The translations under genes and the position numbers were made by a program. DNA of 64,000 bases from Myxococcales bacterium (GTDB lineage: Bacteria > Myxococcota_A > Polyangia > Polyangiales > Houyiibacteriaceae), in contig JAOTYL010000005.1 in NCBI GenBank assembly GCA_029861865.1, forward strand, positions 62,001 to 126,000, written 5' to 3'. The notes beneath the pieces are model-generated. The model saw only the letters and a list, made by a program, of their open reading frames with translations, was not told where the DNA came from and ran no database searches. Of this stretch, positions 61,859-64,000 are shown piece by piece (positions within the stretch are counted from its first letter, which is position 1; each line of letters starts with the position of its first letter).

Positions 61859-63641
61859 CGTCATGCTCCTCTTTGCCCAGGACATCGTGCTTGCGTTTGA
61901 GCTCGAAGCGAACCGTGCCAGGCGCCCGTCGAAGATCGAGGGTCAGCACCTCGCCGACGAGGCCTCTCGCGATATCGTCCCGGCCTTCTCGCTCCACCTG
62001 CTCGGCTCGGTGAAGGAAGGACTTCGCCATCGCTCGCACGAGAATGGGATTGCGCTCGATGCGCGGCCGATCGAGCTCGATCGCGCGGCGGAAAGCCGGC
62101 AAGGCCAGCGCGTACTGTTTTCCGCGCGCAAAAGCCATTCCGATTCCGATCAGCGGGACCACCCATCCCGCACGCCGTCTCGCTGCGGATTCGAACCGCG
62201 CGACGGCCCAGTTGATGCGTCCGAGCAGAAGCCACAGGCGCCCCATGAAATAGTCGCGCCAGCCGAGCACGATCGTGGGCAAACTGTCGCGGGAGCCCTG
62301 GCGGGGTGCTGGCTTGTTACCGACTTCCGACCAATCGATCTCCGCCACTTCCTCACCGCGAAGCTCCATACGTGCCGCGATCGCAGAGAGCGCGTCTTCG
62401 ATCGCGGCCCGCAGCGCAGGCACCGAGGTGGTGTTGTAGCGTTCGCCGAGCTCATCGAGCACGCGCCCGTCACTGATGCGAGTCAACGTGCGGGCGGCTT
62501 GAACGGCGATCCCGATATCCGAATGATCGAGAAATCGAACGACCAGCTCGCTGTTCTCGGACGACCCCAAGCTCTCCATGGCTTCGAGGGCGTGTAGGAT
62601 CGAAGCGGGTTGGTCCTCTTGAAGAAGGCTCCGTACTTCTGGAAGACCGCGACAGTCTCCATGCATCCCGAGGGCGCCTGCTAGGGCTACCCGCTCTTCA
62701 CTGACGATGCTTCGTTCGAACCGCTCGACGAGCGCAGGGTGCGCCCGTGGATCGTCGATGCCGCCGAGGACGCGGGCCGCCTCGGCCAGGAGCTCGCCCC
62801 GCGCGGACTCGATCACGGCTACGAGAGTAGGAACCAGGCGTCGATCGGTCGCATTACGGAACGACGCCAAGAGCCCGACCCGAGACTCTCGAGGAACGCA
62901 TCCGTCGTTTCCTTCGATGATCGCGTTGATGTGATGCATCACCATTGCAGGTAGCTCGGGCGTGCGCATCAACAGGAGCGCTCGATCGTCCCCTGGGAGC
63001 ACGTGAATGGGCTCGACATCCAACAGCCCATCCCAGAAGCTTCGAACCGCTTCCTTGATCTCGGCGGCGAGTCGCTTCCAACGCTCGTGTTCGCTGCGTG
63101 CTTTGCGACCGGGTGCACCTGGAAGCTCGGTGCGCAATCGAGCCAGCTCGTACCCGATTTCCACGTCCCGAAGCTCGGTGATCGTTTGAGTCGCCGCTCG
63201 AAGAGCATCATTCGGTACGCCACGTCGGTCGCGGAGACGCTCACCCAGTCGTTTGAGAGCCGCGCGCCGCTGTTTGCGGGAGCCCGCGCGAAGCACCGCC
63301 AGAATCGTGGGGACGTCGTCGATCTGATCGACCGAGATATCTCCCGTACCGGTTGCCGACAGCCGCCCGAGAAAGGACGGATCGGCGGCGCCTTCAGGCG
63401 GCGGCCGGACCGATGGGTGTCGCGCCGCCTCGGGGTGGAGGCTTTCAGTCCCGATCTCCTCGATGTCGTTCGTGGCGGTGGCGCGCACCAGCTCGCGCGC
63501 CACCTCGCGGTCGTCTGCATCCGCCGCGCACCCGAGCTCTTCTCGAGGGTCTCCGCACTCCGTGCTGGCGATGCCTTCGCGGAGGAAGTGCTCGAGGGCG
63601 GTCCAGTTCGGCGTGGTTTTGCGGTTCACGGGCTTCTTCAA
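61839..63641 (-). CDS. HEAT-repeat and TPR-like scaffold protein
   Basis: 600 residues. The central half contains HEAT-type repeats ('RLVPTLVAVIESARGELLAEAARVLGGIDDPRAHPALVERF', 'ALGMHGDCRGLPEVRSLL', 'DIGIAVQAARTLTRI'); the C-terminal 130 residues look TPR-like ('LWLLLGRINWAVARFESAARR', 'GKQYALALPAFRRAIELD'). No catalytic motif or signal peptide. Such scaffolds mediate protein-protein contacts. Overlaps the preceding uncharacterised gene by 20 bases. Confidence 0.7.
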   Translation of the reverse strand: MKKPVNRKTTPNWTALEHFLREGIASTECGDPREELGCAADADDREVARELVRATATNDIEEIGTESLHPEAARHPSVRPPPEGAADPSFLGRLSATGTGDISVDQIDDVPTILAVLRAGSRKQRRAALKRLGERLRDRRGVPNDALRAATQTITELRDVEIGYELARLRTELPGAPGRKARSEHERWKRLAAEIKEAVRSFWDGLLDVEPIHVLPGDDRALLLMRTPELPAMVMHHINAIIEGNDGCVPRESRVGLLASFRNATDRRLVPTLVAVIESARGELLAEAARVLGGIDDPRAHPALVERFERSIVSEERVALAGALGMHGDCRGLPEVRSLLQEDQPASILHALEAMESLGSSENSELVVRFLDHSDIGIAVQAARTLTRISDGRVLDELGERYNTTSVPALRAAIEDALSAIAARMELRGEEVAEIDWSEVGNKPAPRQGSRDSLPTIVLGWRDYFMGRLWLLLGRINWAVARFESAARRRAGWVVPLIGIGMAFARGKQYALALPAFRRAIELDRPRIERNPILVRAMAKSFLHRAEQVEREGRDDIARGLVGEVLTLDLRRAPGTVRFELKRKHDVLGKEEHDDVHSAA

Positions 63642-63676
63642 GGATAAACCTCGCGCGCGGTTTTCGCCCGAAACCG

Positions 63677-64000
63677 TCAGGTCGGGAACCGGAACAACCG
63701 TGGGTCGAAGGAAAACGGCTCCCTCGACTCGATCGAGAGCCTCTCGTGCTTGGGATGGTTGGGGTTGAGCAGAATGTTGTGCTCCTGCGGAATCACCGCC
63801 GACGGCACCTTCATCGCCAGCGAACGTCCCTCAAGGATCCATGCCTTTCCCAGGTCTTGGAGCAACCGTTGGGAGCGGGCGGCACGCCAGTTCTTGGGGA
63901 GCTCGGAGGGGGGAAGGATTTCGACGTCGCGATCCGGCACGTCAATGGTGAGCGCCAGTCGATCGGGCCGTAGTTGTGCAGGTTCGAGGTGGACGAGGTT
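63677..64000 (-). CDS. RES-domain protein (partial, N-terminus beyond window)
   Basis: The ORF track lists 87 residues, but the frame continues to the right edge without a stop ('NLVHLEPAQLRPDRLALTID' precedes the listed GTG). The visible C-terminal part, 'LGKAWILEGRSLAMKVPSAV', 'NILLNPNHPKHERLSIE' and 'PFSFDPRLF', is the typical end of RES (PF08808) proteins. RES toxins are NAD+-degrading enzymes paired with a MbcA/Xre-ParS antitoxin usually encoded just upstream, which here would lie outside the window. Confidence 0.85.
   Translation of the reverse strand, partial: NLVHLEPAQLRPDRLALTIDVPDRDVEILPPSELPKNWRAARSQRLLQDLGKAWILEGRSLAMKVPSAVIPQEHNILLNPNHPKHERLSIESREPFSFDPRLFRFPT

Noticed and set aside
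1-64000. tRNA, rRNA genes, CRISPR arrays, prophage or insertion sequences
   Set aside because: No cloverleaf-like or rRNA-like stretch, no regularly spaced direct repeats, and no transposase, integrase or phage gene recognised by eye. A tRNAscan or Infernal run could still find a small RNA.

Overview
This is a GC-rich, gene-dense bacterial chromosomal segment in which almost every gene overlaps or abuts the next (many ATGA, GTGA, TTGA and TGATG junctions). Several traits suggest a member of Myxococcota or the former Deltaproteobacteria, perhaps marine or halotolerant. They are lipoproteins with Gly/Ser/Ala-rich spacers after the lipobox, a paralogue with a GspE-type N-terminal domain and a GAF-like C-terminus, an AGPS-like FAD enzyme, a complete Na+-NQR and a sucrose-synthesis locus. 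The assignment is an inference from gene content; no rRNA or tRNA was found in the window.

Layout. 0-7 kb (minus): mnmA, a lipoprotein, a TrmA/RlmD-type methyltransferase, then nrdR-ribD-ribE-ribBA-ribH (ribH runs off the left edge). 7-13 kb: a receiver-kinase hybrid overlapping a cysteine desulfurase, a GspE-N/GAF protein, a lytic transglycosylase and a HARE-HTH protein. 13.4-18.7 kb (plus): ddl, then a tight sulfur operon rrf2-cysK-moeB-like-cysO-like-mini E1-like-cysM-JAMM protease, a protein-thiocarboxylate route to cysteine of the kind known from mycobacteria. 18.7-21 kb (minus): rimM-trmD-SPOUT methyltransferase-rplS. Its usual partners rpsP-khpA lie 32 kb away at 53.2-53.7 kb on the same strand.

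21-29 kb is a sucrose locus: an SSS-family symporter, a stand-alone sucrose-phosphatase-like HAD protein, a 1,022-residue fusion of fructokinase, sucrose-phosphate synthase and sucrose-phosphatase domains, and sucrose synthase overlapping it by 4 bases. 29-35 kb (minus): a PflA-like radical SAM protein, two lipoproteins, an AhpD-like protein, a TVP38 membrane protein and an AGPS-like flavoprotein. 35.1-41.5 kb (plus): nqrABCDEF-nqrM plus a CBS protein. 41.5-53 kb (minus), in transcription order: PEP synthase, an 80-residue unknown, acsA, E1 alpha, E1 beta, E2, a stand-alone acyl carrier protein, a Ca2+-type P-ATPase and a Ca2+/Na+ exchanger.

53.8-64 kb is accessory: a tetraheme cytochrome fused to a degenerate 5'-nucleotidase-like domain, a cupin lipoprotein, an orphan B12-binding subunit, a glycerate-kinase-like enzyme, a transglutaminase-like protein, a Cys-rich lipoprotein, an ArsS-type radical SAM enzyme, an unrecognised 407-residue protein, a HEAT/TPR protein and a RES-domain protein cut by the right edge. 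The most notable items are the tripartite sucrose enzyme, the sulfur-carrier operon with its capped carrier and miniature E1 remnant, the split ribosomal/tRNA-modification operon, and the E1-E2-ACP gene set.
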